Shown: positions 50,380 to 59,646 of the stretch, piece by piece
Layout of the letters: the number at the start of each line of letters is the position of its first letter
Position numbering within the stretch: position 1 is the stretch's first letter
Origin: Anaerolineae bacterium
GTDB lineage: Bacteria > Chloroflexota > Anaerolineae > Anaerolineales > Anaerolineaceae
Assembly (NCBI GenBank): GCA_013178295.1
Contig: JABLWW010000009.1
Coordinates: forward strand, 62,001 to 126,000
DNA length: 64,000 nt
Direction: 5' to 3'
The notes under the pieces: model-generated
The model's input: the letters and a program-made list of their open reading frames with translations, nothing else
Databases searched by the model: none
Told to the model about the DNA's origin: nothing
Program-made: the position numbers and the translations under genes

Positions 50380-51531
50380 TCATGGAAGTTTTGTCGGATC
50401 AAATATCTTTTGGTGCTCTTCAACAGCAAAGCGATCTGTCATGCCAGCAATGTGATCACAGATTGTTTGCTCCAGCCCGCGAATCTCGATGAGTTGCTGG
50501 ATGTGGCCGGGCAATATTAGAGGTTCGTTGAAATAGGCATTGAATAGGTCAGAAATGATTCTTTCTGCTTTTACGGCTGTGCGCATGACGCGAAAATGTC
50601 TGTAGAGGTTTTTGTACAAAAAGTCTTTTAGTTGCCGGTTGCGTCTGTACATATCCTCGCTGAAGCTCACAATGTTATATGGCAGACGCTGTATTTTCTC
50701 TACCGTATCAATACGCCCATTTTCTAATTTTTGGGTTGTTGTATGCACAAGATCGTTGACTTCAATACCAATTAACCTGCGGATAATGCGGTGGCGCATT
50801 AACTCGTCAATTCGCTCATCGTGCCATCCAATGCTGGATTTTAGGATTTCCCATAATTCCAGCCCAGCCAGCATTTGCGGGTTAATCATACCTGAGCGCA
50901 ACCCGTCGTCAAGATCGTGAGCTGTATAAGCCAGCTCATCAGCAACATTGCAGATTTGTGCTTCGATGTGCCCTCTGAGATCGGGGGCGAAATCACGAGC
51001 GTCTGCTTGATCATATTCCGTTTCGTGTTTGACAATTCCTTCCAGCACTTCCCATGTCAGGTTGAGTCCTGGAAAGTCAGAGAATCTTTGTTCCAGCACT
51101 GTAACAATGCGCAGAGATTGCCTGTTATGATCAAAACCCCCGTGGTCTTTCATCAACCTTGCCAGCGCAGTCTCCCCGGAATGTCCAAAGGGGGGATGTC
51201 CCAGGTCATGTGCCAGACAAATTGCTTCGACCAGGTCTTCATTAGCGCCTAAGGCGCGGGCGATGGTTCTTCCTATCTGCGCGACTTCCAGCGTGTGGGT
51301 CAGGCGAGTGCGGTAATAGTCGCCCTCATAGTTAATAAAGACCTGAGTTTTATATTCCAGGCGGCGAAAGGCGCTGGTGTGCAATATGCGGTCTCTATCC
51401 CTTTGGAACAGGGTACGGTATTCAGGTTCATCTTCTGGATGCTTGCGTCCTTTGGAATTTTTGCTGCGAATGGCGTAAGGTGCAAGATAATGATCCTCTA
51501 TATCTTCGAGGGTTTCACGTTTGAAAAGCAT
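50380..51531 (-). CDS. dgt: Deoxyguanosinetriphosphate triphosphohydrolase-like protein (HD domain)
   Basis: HD-superfamily enzyme of 383 residues that hydrolyses dNTPs to nucleosides and triphosphate. The metal site is complete: RTRLTHTLEVAQIGRT (first His), ICLAHDLGHPPFGHSGE (His-Asp), and the later AYTAHDLDDGLRSG. The start is put at the ATG at 51531, since GGAGAG precedes it; an ATG 12 bp upstream is part of that site. Members of this branch are often called deoxyguanosinetriphosphate triphosphohydrolase-like because dGTP preference is not sure. It is likely co-transcribed with the isopentenyl phosphate kinase gene (17 bp). Confidence 0.93.
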   Translation of the reverse strand: MLFKRETLEDIEDHYLAPYAIRSKNSKGRKHPEDEPEYRTLFQRDRDRILHTSAFRRLEYKTQVFINYEGDYYRTRLTHTLEVAQIGRTIARALGANEDLVEAICLAHDLGHPPFGHSGETALARLMKDHGGFDHNRQSLRIVTVLEQRFSDFPGLNLTWEVLEGIVKHETEYDQADARDFAPDLRGHIEAQICNVADELAYTAHDLDDGLRSGMINPQMLAGLELWEILKSSIGWHDERIDELMRHRIIRRLIGIEVNDLVHTTTQKLENGRIDTVEKIQRLPYNIVSFSEDMYRRNRQLKDFLYKNLYRHFRVMRTAVKAERIISDLFNAYFNEPLILPGHIQQLIEIRGLEQTICDHIAGMTDRFAVEEHQKIFDPTKLP

Positions 51532-51548
51532 ATATCTCTCCATCTGGC

Positions 51549-52340
51549 TTATTGTTTGATGGTCGTGCCGTTTGTTTTACCCATCAGAGCTTTTTTTACA
51601 GAATTCGGTTCAACTCCGGAAAAGATAGTGATCTCGCAATGAGGATGTTGCTCGACTAACTTGAGCATTGATTTCACTTTGTGGTACATTCCTCCAGTCA
51701 CATCAACACATGATGATGTGTACAGGGAGGATTGCACTTGCGTGAAGTTTTCCGGTGTGATTTGGGGAATAATCTCGGTGCGTTTGGGGTAATCCTGCCA
51801 AACGCCTTTTTCAATACCGCTGATAAGAATGCGGTTTGGGTTTAGGTGTGCTGCCAGGTAAAAAAATAGAGTTTCAGTGGAAAGTATTGTACCGCCGATT
51901 TGATTGTCGAGCACAACATCGCCATAAATAAGGGGGACAAGACCTGATTTTAAGGCGGTTTGTATGGGTGAGATATCCCAGCTCTTTATTTGTTTGTCTT
52001 CGCAGACGATGGCGCTGGAGGGGGGGAATGAGATTGCTGGAATGCCAGCGGTTATCAGGGCTTCAACTACAATTTGATTGAGAAGACGCGCTTGCCTCCA
52101 CACCTCTACAAACCCTAGCCAATCCTGTTTTGTCTTGACGCCGTTTTGGGTTTTATATTTGCTGGCAGCAGTGTGCCCGAATGATCCAGAACCATGCCCA
52201 ATGATTAGTTGTAGGTCTCCTTGTTCTCTTAATGCGGCTGCGACCTCCTTTGCCAGCCGTTTGATTAAATGGCGTTTGCAGGTAAAAGGGGTGTTCTTAT
52301 CGGTGATCAATGAGCCGCCTAACTTTAGCATGTATAACAT
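51549..52340 (-). CDS. Isopentenyl phosphate kinase
   Basis: Amino-acid-kinase-fold enzyme of 263 residues that phosphorylates isopentenyl phosphate to isopentenyl diphosphate. The start YMLKLGGSLITDK carries the nucleotide-binding Lys/Gly pattern. The signature GHGSGSFGH includes the His that marks these kinases apart from acetylglutamate kinases. Later elements: VPLIYGDVVLD, VDVTGGMYHKV. AGGA is 6 nt upstream of the ATG at 52340. It starts 2 bp after the mevalonate kinase stop, so both belong to one unit. Together they point to the alternative mevalonate route in which mevalonate 5-phosphate is first decarboxylated, as described for Roseiflexus; the decarboxylase is not in this window. Confidence 0.92.
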   Translation of the reverse strand: MLYMLKLGGSLITDKNTPFTCKRHLIKRLAKEVAAALREQGDLQLIIGHGSGSFGHTAASKYKTQNGVKTKQDWLGFVEVWRQARLLNQIVVEALITAGIPAISFPPSSAIVCEDKQIKSWDISPIQTALKSGLVPLIYGDVVLDNQIGGTILSTETLFFYLAAHLNPNRILISGIEKGVWQDYPKRTEIIPQITPENFTQVQSSLYTSSCVDVTGGMYHKVKSMLKLVEQHPHCEITIFSGVEPNSVKKALMGKTNGTTIKQ

Positions 52341-52342
52341 GT

Positions 52343-53299
52343 TTATCCTGCCACTGAATGTGATGAAAATTGCGAGCAAATAATGTTCTTTGCCCCTGTT
52401 TTGCGTAATGCTTCGACGATGTTTGAGACGCCTTCGGGGGGGACGAGTGCAATCAGGTTTCCGCCACGTCCGGCGCCAGATAGCTTTGCGCCTAATGCGC
52501 CAGCGTTTAATGCTGCTGATACCATGCTGTCAAGCTCGGGGCATGAGACATCGATTTGCTGGAGCAGCCTGTGGTTTTGTGTCATGAGAAGTCCAAGAGT
52601 TGTAATATCACAGCCCTCTTCTCTGAGGATACTGTAGGCGGTCTTGCAGATTTCGCCTATCTTTTCGAAAAGGGCATTATATTCGTCTGGTTTTTCCTGC
52701 CACCTTGCGCGCACGTCTTGGACCACGCTTATGGTTGGGCTTTCAATGCCGGTTGATGCAATCACCAGTTGCAGAGAAATTTTAGGAAGAAAAATAACCG
52801 GTTGTTCACCGCGAACAAAGTAAACTGGCTTGTTATAAGAGATAACGGTATTGTCTATGCCTGAAGGAGAGCCATGATACCTTTTTTCGGCTTCGAATGC
52901 AAGCGCTGAGATGGCGTCATCTGAAAGCGAAAGCCCAAGAAAGGAGGACAATGAGCGAATGACGGCAACGGAAACGGCGGCGCCAGAACCCATTCCTGAT
53001 GCGATTGGGATTGTTGAGGTAATATGTATATCGCAAGCTGGCAGTATGTTGGTGCGGTTTAGATTTTTTACCCCGTCAATGACAATAAAAAGAGGGTTGT
53101 TGGTATCTAGCTGATCAAGGTTGCATTGCAGATTGATATCTGGAGCGATAATTCTTACAATGCCCAGTGTGTTATCTGTGGTGGTTGCCGTGGCGCGCAC
53201 CTGATCAACAGGGATGGCAATTGCTGGCTGACCGTATACCACGGCGTGTTCCCCGAACAATATGATTTTACCAGGGGCGGAAGCGCTGCTGCTTGGCAT
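52343..53299 (-). CDS. mvk: Mevalonate kinase
   Basis: GHMP kinase of 318 residues that makes mevalonate 5-phosphate. Motifs: SAPGKIILFGEHAVVYGQPAI (in part) at the start, the ATP-binding PIASGMGSGAAVSVAV, GSPSGIDNTV, and the C-terminal GAKLSGAGRGGNLIAL. The HAVVYG pattern separates it from phosphomevalonate kinase and homoserine kinase. It lies 15 bp downstream of the UbiA gene and 2 bp upstream of the isopentenyl phosphate kinase gene. Together the three genes link isoprenoid precursor supply to prenyl-lipid use. Confidence 0.94.
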   Translation of the reverse strand: MPSSSASAPGKIILFGEHAVVYGQPAIAIPVDQVRATATTTDNTLGIVRIIAPDINLQCNLDQLDTNNPLFIVIDGVKNLNRTNILPACDIHITSTIPIASGMGSGAAVSVAVIRSLSSFLGLSLSDDAISALAFEAEKRYHGSPSGIDNTVISYNKPVYFVRGEQPVIFLPKISLQLVIASTGIESPTISVVQDVRARWQEKPDEYNALFEKIGEICKTAYSILREEGCDITTLGLLMTQNHRLLQQIDVSCPELDSMVSAALNAGALGAKLSGAGRGGNLIALVPPEGVSNIVEALRKTGAKNIICSQFSSHSVAG

Positions 53300-53314
53300 G
53301 CTGGTGTTTGCTTG

Positions 53315-54220
53315 TCAGTAGATATAAAACACAACCAAAACGGATATACCCCATAACAGGAAAGATATTTGCAAGGGTCTATCTGCCAGGGCAAGCTCCT
53401 CCGGCGCGCCCCCCTCATGTTTGACCTGTATGAGGTATAGATAGCGGAAAATCGCGTAGATGACAAAGGGTATGGTTAACATCATGGAATGATTTTCGGG
53501 CAGGTTGGGGGCTGAAAAAGTGTAAAGAGAGTATGCCACAATGGTAGTGCCCGAAACAATGGTGATGAGCTGGTCGAGAAGCGGCATGGTGTAGCCGTCC
53601 AGTACCCGCCGATGCGATTCAGCTTCCTCGGCAAGGAGGGATAACTCGGCGCGGCGTTTCCCAAATCCCAGATAGAGCGCAAATACAGTTGTCACCACAT
53701 ACAGCCAGGGCGAAAAGCGTTCAACCTGAATAAGACTGACCCCAGCGGCTACTCGTAACACATAGAATGAAGCCAAGATCAGCACATCAATGATAGGATA
53801 ATGCTTGAGCCAGTTGGAGTATGCCAGATTGCATACGAAATAGGCCAGAATGATGGCAAAGAAGCCGGGGGAGAGCCAGTAAGCCAAGGGCAAACATATC
53901 GCAGCAATACCTGTTGCCACGCCCAAAGCGATTGGAATGGGGAGCTTGCCGCTGGCGATTGGTCTAAATTTTTTGACCGGATGCTTTCTGTCTGCCTCAA
54001 CATCGAACACGTCATTAATAATATATACGCAGCTGGATATCAGGCAGAACAGCAAGAACCCTAATAGCGAATGCAGGAGGGGAGCAACAGGATAGAGACG
54101 CCCTTCTGCAAATAGCAGGCGCGGGCTGGGTAGTTGGCGATCAAAGACAAGGGCAGCTAAAACGAAGACGTTTTTTATCCACTGGCGTGGCCGCATTGTC
54201 TTTAATAAGGCTTTTAACAT
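53315..54220 (-). CDS. UbiA-family prenyltransferase, decaprenyl-phosphate phosphoribosyltransferase-like
   Basis: Polytopic enzyme of 301 residues with about eight to nine helices. The first Asp-rich motif is in IINDVFDVEADRKHP, and LRVAAGV and YLGFGKRRAEL mark later conserved loops. The start RPRQWIKNVFVLAALVF and KKFRPIASG are typical of the branch that transfers phosphoribose from PRPP to polyprenyl phosphate (Rv3806c-like). The product would be a donor for arabinose-type or other glycan synthesis, inferred from similarity. It heads the minus-strand isoprenoid unit. A TATGAT box 6 nt before the ATG suggests a leaderless transcript. Confidence 0.87.
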   Translation of the reverse strand: MLKALLKTMRPRQWIKNVFVLAALVFDRQLPSPRLLFAEGRLYPVAPLLHSLLGFLLFCLISSCVYIINDVFDVEADRKHPVKKFRPIASGKLPIPIALGVATGIAAICLPLAYWLSPGFFAIILAYFVCNLAYSNWLKHYPIIDVLILASFYVLRVAAGVSLIQVERFSPWLYVVTTVFALYLGFGKRRAELSLLAEEAESHRRVLDGYTMPLLDQLITIVSGTTIVAYSLYTFSAPNLPENHSMMLTIPFVIYAIFRYLYLIQVKHEGGAPEELALADRPLQISFLLWGISVLVVFYIY

Positions 54221-54226
54221 GTGCTA

Positions 54227-54232
54227 ATCATA
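54227..54232 (-). promoter_or_regulatory. Possible -10 box of the UbiA gene (leaderless)
   Basis: On the minus strand TATGAT, with 6 nt to the ATG at 54218-54220. The -35 region is poor, so this is a weaker call than the other leaderless promoters. Confidence 0.45.
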
Positions 54233-54245
54233 TCATAAATTAAGT

Positions 54246-54273
54246 TTGGGATTGAGCGTTTGAGATGTAAAAT
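54246..54273 (+). promoter_or_regulatory. tlyA promoter (leaderless)
   Basis: TTGGGA (54246-54251), a 16-nt spacer and TAAAAT (54268-54273), with 7 nt to the ATG at 54281. No Shine-Dalgarno is present. Confidence 0.5.
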
Positions 54274-54280
54274 TAGCTAT

Positions 54281-55093
54281 ATGGAAAAGGTCAGGCTGGA
54301 TATGTTGCTTGTTGACAGCGGAAAGGCTGAAAGCCGCAATATGGCGCAGCGGATGATTATGGCAGGGCAAGTGCGGGTGGATGGACAGGTCGTTCTTAAA
54401 CCTTCTACCAGGGTGCTGCGCGAGGCACAGATAGAGGTTGTAAAACGCCCGCGTTACGTATCTCGCGGCGGTGAAAAACTAGAAGCAGCTCTTACTGCGT
54501 TTGGAATGGAGGATTTAAGCGGGTGGATTTGTGCAGATGTTGGCGCATCTACAGGCGGGTTCAGCGATTGTTTGCTGCAGCATGGCGCAGCGCGGGTTTA
54601 TGCGATTGATGTTGGGTATGGGGTGCTGCATTGGAAACTGCGCAATGACCCAAGGCTGGTGATATTTGAACGCACCAATGCAAGATATGTGGAACGTCTG
54701 GCTGAACCGGTTGATTTGATAACTGTGGATGCGTCTTTTATTTCGCTTGGTGTTTTGTTGCCGGTCATCAAACATTGGCTGGTTGCAAAAGGAGGGCATG
54801 TCATTGCGCTTATCAAGCCGCAGTTTGAAGCTGGGCAGGCGGAAGCGGCAAGGGGCGAGGGGGTAATCCGCGATGCGCATGTTCATCGAAAGGTCGTGGA
54901 GGATGTCTTGTGCAAGGCGGTTTCGATGGGCTATGAAGTTAAACACGTTATCAAATCCCCGTTGCTTGGGCCCAAAGGGAATGTGGAGTTCTTTGCCTGG
55001 CTCTCGTTCCCTGAGGAACGTCATAAGACTTTGGAAGAGCTGTCTGAACAGATTGCCAGTTTATTTGTTTTCAATGAATTTGTATCTAAATAA
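54281..55093 (+). CDS. tlyA: TlyA family rRNA 2'-O-methyltransferase
   Basis: Protein of 270 residues. An N-terminal S4 RNA-binding domain (VRLDMLLVDSGKAESRNMAQ) precedes an FtsJ-like methyltransferase core. That core has RGGEKLEAAL, the SAM motif CADVGASTGGFSDCLLQ, the YAIDVGYG and TVDASFISL segments, and IKPQFEAG. The methyltransferase acts on 16S and 23S rRNA in mycobacteria; older annotations call it hemolysin A. The ATG at 54281 is chosen over an upstream TTG because of the promoter box and the conserved start. It is divergent from the UbiA gene and 20 bp before the next gene. Confidence 0.92.
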   Translation: MEKVRLDMLLVDSGKAESRNMAQRMIMAGQVRVDGQVVLKPSTRVLREAQIEVVKRPRYVSRGGEKLEAALTAFGMEDLSGWICADVGASTGGFSDCLLQHGAARVYAIDVGYGVLHWKLRNDPRLVIFERTNARYVERLAEPVDLITVDASFISLGVLLPVIKHWLVAKGGHVIALIKPQFEAGQAEAARGEGVIRDAHVHRKVVEDVLCKAVSMGYEVKHVIKSPLLGPKGNVEFFAWLSFPEERHKTLEELSEQIASLFVFNEFVSK

Positions 55094-55113
55094 TTTTGTC
55101 AGCGGAGGAAAGC

Positions 55114-55740
55114 ATGCATAGTACATATCAGCAAAAAGTCTTGGGGAACAACGAAAAGGTTTTGATGTATACCCGCCAGCACTGGTTCTTTCTGGCTGGC
55201 AACATCTTTATGGAGTTAGTTATTATTGTTGTGCTATCGGCAGCTTTGATTGCGTTGTCAGCGGCTGCGCCTGTTTTCTTATTCGGTCTTTTTATCAATG
55301 TGATTCCGTTGGTTTCCATGATACGCGATATTCTTTTATGGCTGAATCACGTGTATCTGGTAACAAACCGCAGAGTTATTCAAATGATGGGGGTATTTAA
55401 CAAAAACATTACCGATTCGTCGCTTGAAAAGGTTAATGACGTAAAACTGGAGCAATCTTTTCTGGGCAGAGTTTTTAACTATGGCACGGTCGAAATCCTG
55501 ACTGCGTCCGAGCTGGGCATGAATCGCTTTTACAACATTCACAATCCAATTGCGTTTAAGACATGTATGTTAAACGCCAAGGAGGAGTTATCTACGGGGG
55601 AATTTGCTAACGTGGTAGCTCAACCTGAGAAGGAATATATCCCGCGTTTGATAAAGGATCTGGATGAATTGAGACAAAAGGGGGTTATCACTGAGGAAGA
55701 ATTTGCAGACAAGAAAAAAGAACTGCTCTCAAGAATTTAA
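55114..55740 (+). CDS. Membrane protein with PH-like and SHOCT domains
   Basis: Protein of 208 residues. Two hydrophobic segments at about 25-75 ([41 protein letters not shown]) are followed by a bacterial PH-type fold (about 80-150; [35 protein letters not shown] in part). The C-terminus is a SHOCT helix pair ([20 protein letters not shown]). Function is unknown; such proteins are often envelope or stress-related. GGAGGAAAGC sets the ATG at 55114; a TTG upstream overlaps that site. It lies 31 bp before lepA. Confidence 0.85.
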   Translation: MHSTYQQKVLGNNEKVLMYTRQHWFFLAGNIFMELVIIVVLSAALIALSAAAPVFLFGLFINVIPLVSMIRDILLWLNHVYLVTNRRVIQMMGVFNKNITDSSLEKVNDVKLEQSFLGRVFNYGTVEILTASELGMNRFYNIHNPIAFKTCMLNAKEELSTGEFANVVAQPEKEYIPRLIKDLDELRQKGVITEEEFADKKKELLSRI

Positions 55741-55771
55741 AGACCAAATTTGCGGTATACTTGCTCCGTCT

Positions 55772-57571
55772 ATGGCAGCGCACATACGTAATTTTTGCAT
55801 CATAGCCCATGTTGATCACGGGAAATCAACGCTTGCGGATCGTTTGTTGCAGCTTACCGGAACGATCTCTGAACGCGAAATGATGGATCAGGTTCTGGAC
55901 AGTATGGATCTTGAGCGTGAAAAGGGGGTAACGATCAAGTCCTCTGCGGTGAGAATGTCATATTCTGCCTGTGATGGTCAGGTGTATGAATTAAATTTAA
56001 TTGACACGCCGGGTCATGTGGATTTTAGTTATGAAGTCAGCCGGGCATTATTAGCTTGTGAAGGGGCTTTGTTGGTTGTGGATGCCACGCAGGGGATTGA
56101 GGCGCAGACTATTGCAAATTTGTATCTGGCGTTAGATGCCAATCTCACGATTATCCCGGTGATTAACAAAATTGATTTGATATCTGCGCGGATTGATGAA
56201 GTTTCAGAGGAGTTGAGCAATCTTCTTGGGGTTCCACGAGATGAGATATTGAAAGTGTCTGCCAAGGAGGGCGTCAACGTTGAGCAGGTGTTGGAGGCAG
56301 TAGTAGCCCGAATCCCGCCGCCAAAAGGTATCACTGCGTCGCCATTGAAAGCGCTGGTTTTTGATTCCCACTATGATTCATACAAGGGTGTGATTGCGTA
56401 TGTTCGTGTGTTTGATGGGGTTGTCAATACGAATGATGTCCTGAGGATCATGTCCACGGGAACAGACATCAGACCAGTAGAAATAGGTTATTTTGCGCCT
56501 TCGATGAAGGCGGCAAATGTTCTGGAAGCTGGGGATGTGGGGTATATTGCCACAGGGTTGAAAACCGTGTCTGAATGCCGGGTTGGGGACACGATTACCC
56601 TGGCGCAGAGGGGCGCTGACAGCCCTTTGCCGGGTTTTCGGAAAGCAAAGCCGATGGTGTTTGCTGGGGTGTACCCGGTGGAAGGCGAAGACTACCCGGA
56701 TCTTAAAGAAGCCTTGGAAAAACTACAACTCAATGACGCTGCGTTGGTTTATGAGCCAGAAACTTCTCAGGCTTTGAATTTTGGTTTTCGCTGCGGGTTT
56801 TTGGGGCTGTTTCACATGGAAATTGTACAGGAGCGTCTTGAACGTGAATATGACCTGGATATTGTCGTGACTGCCCCATCTGTTGAATATGAGGTTACGT
56901 TGAGAACCAAAGAGGTTATTCGTATTGATTCTCCAGCGCAGCTTCCCAAAGAAGACCTTATTGAAGATATTCGTGAACCGTGGATGTATTTACAAATCTT
57001 CAGTCCGACGGAATATTATGGGGCAATCATGGATCTGGTAACAAAGAGGCAGGGCATCTTCCGAGGTCAGGAATACCCCGCTCCGAATCGCGTTCAGCTT
57101 AATTTTGAAATTCCGCTTTCTGAGATTCTGGTGGATTTCTTTGATCAATTGAAGTCACGCACGCGAGGGTATGCTTCGATGGATTATCAGGTGGCGGACT
57201 ATCGTTCTGGAAACCTGACCAAGCTGGAAGTGTTGATTAACGGGGAGCCGGTTGATGCGCTGGCTTCAATTGTACACCGCAAAGATGCCTATCACCGCGG
57301 GCAGGCGCTGATTAGCAAGCTAAAGGAAGTTATTCCAAGACAGCTATACGATGTGGCAATACAGGCGTATGCGGAGGGGCGTGTCATTTCGCGGGCTAAT
57401 GTTAAAGCTCTGCGTAAAGATGTTCTTGCTAAGTGTTATGGGGGGGATATCACTAGGAAGAAGAAGCTGCTTGAAAAGCAGAAACGCGGCAAACGCCGTA
57501 TGAAGATGATTGGCAACGTTGAGATACCACAGGAAGCGTTCATGGCAGTTCTGAAATTGGAGGAAAGTTGA
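55772..57571 (+). CDS. lepA: Elongation factor 4 (LepA)
   Basis: Ribosome-bound GTPase of 599 residues, close to the usual length. G domain: [17 protein letters not shown], the switch region [29 protein letters not shown] and NKIDL. Domains II and III follow, with the V-like domain, and the LepA-specific C-terminus has [22 protein letters not shown] in part. The ATG at 55772 begins the conserved sequence. A TATACT box 10 nt upstream and the lack of Shine-Dalgarno suggest a very short leader; the previous gene is also only 31 bp away. The stop codon overlaps the next start by 3 nt. Confidence 0.97.
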   Translation: MAAHIRNFCIIAHVDHGKSTLADRLLQLTGTISEREMMDQVLDSMDLEREKGVTIKSSAVRMSYSACDGQVYELNLIDTPGHVDFSYEVSRALLACEGALLVVDATQGIEAQTIANLYLALDANLTIIPVINKIDLISARIDEVSEELSNLLGVPRDEILKVSAKEGVNVEQVLEAVVARIPPPKGITASPLKALVFDSHYDSYKGVIAYVRVFDGVVNTNDVLRIMSTGTDIRPVEIGYFAPSMKAANVLEAGDVGYIATGLKTVSECRVGDTITLAQRGADSPLPGFRKAKPMVFAGVYPVEGEDYPDLKEALEKLQLNDAALVYEPETSQALNFGFRCGFLGLFHMEIVQERLEREYDLDIVVTAPSVEYEVTLRTKEVIRIDSPAQLPKEDLIEDIREPWMYLQIFSPTEYYGAIMDLVTKRQGIFRGQEYPAPNRVQLNFEIPLSEILVDFFDQLKSRTRGYASMDYQVADYRSGNLTKLEVLINGEPVDALASIVHRKDAYHRGQALISKLKEVIPRQLYDVAIQAYAEGRVISRANVKALRKDVLAKCYGGDITRKKKLLEKQKRGKRRMKMIGNVEIPQEAFMAVLKLEES

Positions 57572-58569
57572 AATCGACAGGTGTGATGTTATGGAAGGAT
57601 GCTCGCCGCTGGTTGCCGGGTGTCGTTATCAGCGTTGTCGCTTTGGCGCTTGTTTTTCGCCTCTCCAATTGGAAAGACCTTGGAGCAGCTTTGTCTGCGG
57701 TAACGGTCGAAAGCATTTTACTTGTCGTTGTTTTTACATTATCGTATCTGGTTGTGCGGAGTTTTGCGTGGAAGGTGCTTCTTGAGGGTAAGATATCATG
57801 GAAACAAGCCTTTCTTACACTCAATATTGGTTATTTGCTAAACAATGTATTTCCGTTGCGGGCTGGTGAGTTTGGGCGTGCCATTGTGCTTGGAAAGTCG
57901 TCTGGTTTGGGGATGATGCACGTTCTTTCTTCGATTGTTATTGAAAGAGCTTTTGACTTATTTTATGCTGCGGTGTTTTTGTTGCTTACCCTGCCGCTGG
58001 CGCTGGGTATGGAGTGGGTGTATCCTGTTGCATATACAACCTTGGGGTTGGTAGTGCTGGGGATGGTTTTACTGTTGATTATGGCGCGTTATCAAACAGC
58101 AGTGATTGACTTGGCGGAAAAAATTGGACAGAGATGGGCGATTGTACAGCGTTATGTTATTCCACAAATCAGGTCTTTGTTAGGGGGACTCAACGTTTTG
58201 ACGCAGCCTATCCAGTTTGTTTTAGCATTTGTACTCATTGGGATGTCCTGGGGGGTTGCCTTTATTGTTTATTATGTGATGATTGTAACCTTTGTTCCGG
58301 GGGCGCCGTTCTGGTGGTCGATCTTTGCAGATGCGGTTCTGGCAATGGGTATCGCTATTCCTTCCGCGCCAGCGGCGCTGGGTGTCTTTGAAGCCGCGCT
58401 TGTGGGAGGATTGGCATTGCTTGGGGTTGCAAATTCCACTGCGTTGGCGTATGCCGTTTTAATGCATTTTATGCAGGTTGCGATCACCGGGGTCTTGGGG
58501 TTTTATGCACTTGCCCAAGAGGGCAGGTCGATTGCCAGTTTGTTTTCTGAAGCACGGCTTCGCCGCTAG
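57568..58569 (+). CDS. Lysylphosphatidylglycerol synthase-type transmembrane protein (UPF0104)
   Basis: Polytopic protein of 333 residues with about eight helices. It fits the LPG_synthase_TM/AglD-like family: [52 protein letters not shown]. These resemble flippase domains of lipid-modifying enzymes and integral membrane proteins tied to polyprenyl-linked sugars. The catalytic domain of MprF is absent. The TTG start at 57568, overlapping the lepA TGA, has GGAGG at proper spacing. It opens the run of envelope glycan genes to the right edge. Confidence 0.85.
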   Translation: MKSTGVMLWKDARRWLPGVVISVVALALVFRLSNWKDLGAALSAVTVESILLVVVFTLSYLVVRSFAWKVLLEGKISWKQAFLTLNIGYLLNNVFPLRAGEFGRAIVLGKSSGLGMMHVLSSIVIERAFDLFYAAVFLLLTLPLALGMEWVYPVAYTTLGLVVLGMVLLLIMARYQTAVIDLAEKIGQRWAIVQRYVIPQIRSLLGGLNVLTQPIQFVLAFVLIGMSWGVAFIVYYVMIVTFVPGAPFWWSIFADAVLAMGIAIPSAPAALGVFEAALVGGLALLGVANSTALAYAVLMHFMQVAITGVLGFYALAQEGRSIASLFSEARLRR

Positions 58570-58593
58570 AATTATTTGGCAAGGTGAGAGAGC

Positions 58594-59628
58594 ATGGCAG
58601 CCACAAGGCATTATCTCATAACAGGAGGAGCAGGTTTTATCGGCTCGAATTATGTTGCACGTTTGCTAGCGCGTGGCGACAGTGTTACCATTCTGGATAA
58701 TTTGTCTCGGAAGGGCGGAGAAGCAAATATTGAGTGGCTCAAACATACATACGGAGAGAACAGCTTTGCTCTTTTGCTGGGGGACATTCGAGACTTTTCT
58801 GCGGTGTGTGAAGCTGTGGCGCAAGCGGATGTCATTGTTCACCTTGCCGGGCAGGTGGCTGTAACAACCTCTGTGTTGAATCCGCGCGAAGATTTTGATG
58901 TTAATGCGGCGGGCACATTGAACGTTCTTGAGGCAGCCAGGCTTTCTGGGAGAAACCCTATTGTTCTTTACGCATCTACCAACAAGGTTTATGGTGGGAT
59001 GGAGGGGGTTGAGATTGTTGAGGGGGCGGATGCGTATTCTTATGCCAAATATCCGTTTGGCATCCCTGAGGAATATCCATTGGATTTTCACTCGCCCTAT
59101 GGGTGCTCAAAGGGCTGCGGCGATCAGTATGTGCGCGACTATTTTCGGATTTATGGACTGCCGACAGTGGTTCTGCGCCAGAGTTGTATCTATGGTCCAA
59201 GACAGTTTGGAATAGAAGATCAGGGCTGGGTGGCGTGGTTTATTATTGCTGCGGTTTGTGGAAAGCCCGTAAAGATATATGGAAATGGAAAACAGGTGCG
59301 GGATATCCTTTATATTGAGGATTTGCTTGATGCGTATGACGCCGCCATTGAACATATTGGACGGGCGGCGGGTCAGGTGTTTAATATAGGCGGGGGAGCG
59401 CAAAATACGCTGTCTGTCTGGCGGCAGTTTGCCCCTATCCTGGAGAGTTTTGTCGGGTATTCGATAGCGGCAGAATTTGATGATTGGCGTCCTGGAGATC
59501 AGAGAATCTATGTCTCTGATATTCGCAAGGCTCAGGCAACGTTGAACTGGTTGCCGAAGATCGGCGTTAAGGAAGGTTTGAGACGGTTATACGATTGGGT
59601 ATTCCAAAACCGCTCATTATTCAGGTAG
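58594..59628 (+). CDS. NAD-dependent sugar-nucleotide epimerase/dehydratase (CDP-paratose 2-epimerase-like)
   Basis: Extended SDR enzyme of 344 residues. NAD motif GGAGFIGSNYVARLL at residues 11-25, then GDIRD, LAGQVAV and the active-site pair Tyr/Lys in YGCSKGCGDQY. The pattern STNKVYGG and the insertion of about 40 residues before YGCSK are typical of CDP-paratose/tyvelose 2-epimerase-like members, but substrates vary and the choice is not certain. AAGGTGAGAG precedes the ATG. It is 24 bp after the LPG-type gene and 18 bp before the GT4 gene, so it probably makes a donor or acceptor for that cluster. Confidence 0.87.
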   Translation: MAATRHYLITGGAGFIGSNYVARLLARGDSVTILDNLSRKGGEANIEWLKHTYGENSFALLLGDIRDFSAVCEAVAQADVIVHLAGQVAVTTSVLNPREDFDVNAAGTLNVLEAARLSGRNPIVLYASTNKVYGGMEGVEIVEGADAYSYAKYPFGIPEEYPLDFHSPYGCSKGCGDQYVRDYFRIYGLPTVVLRQSCIYGPRQFGIEDQGWVAWFIIAAVCGKPVKIYGNGKQVRDILYIEDLLDAYDAAIEHIGRAAGQVFNIGGGAQNTLSVWRQFAPILESFVGYSIAAEFDDWRPGDQRIYVSDIRKAQATLNWLPKIGVKEGLRRLYDWVFQNRSLFR

Positions 59629-59646
59629 GGGGTTTTTAAAGCGATT

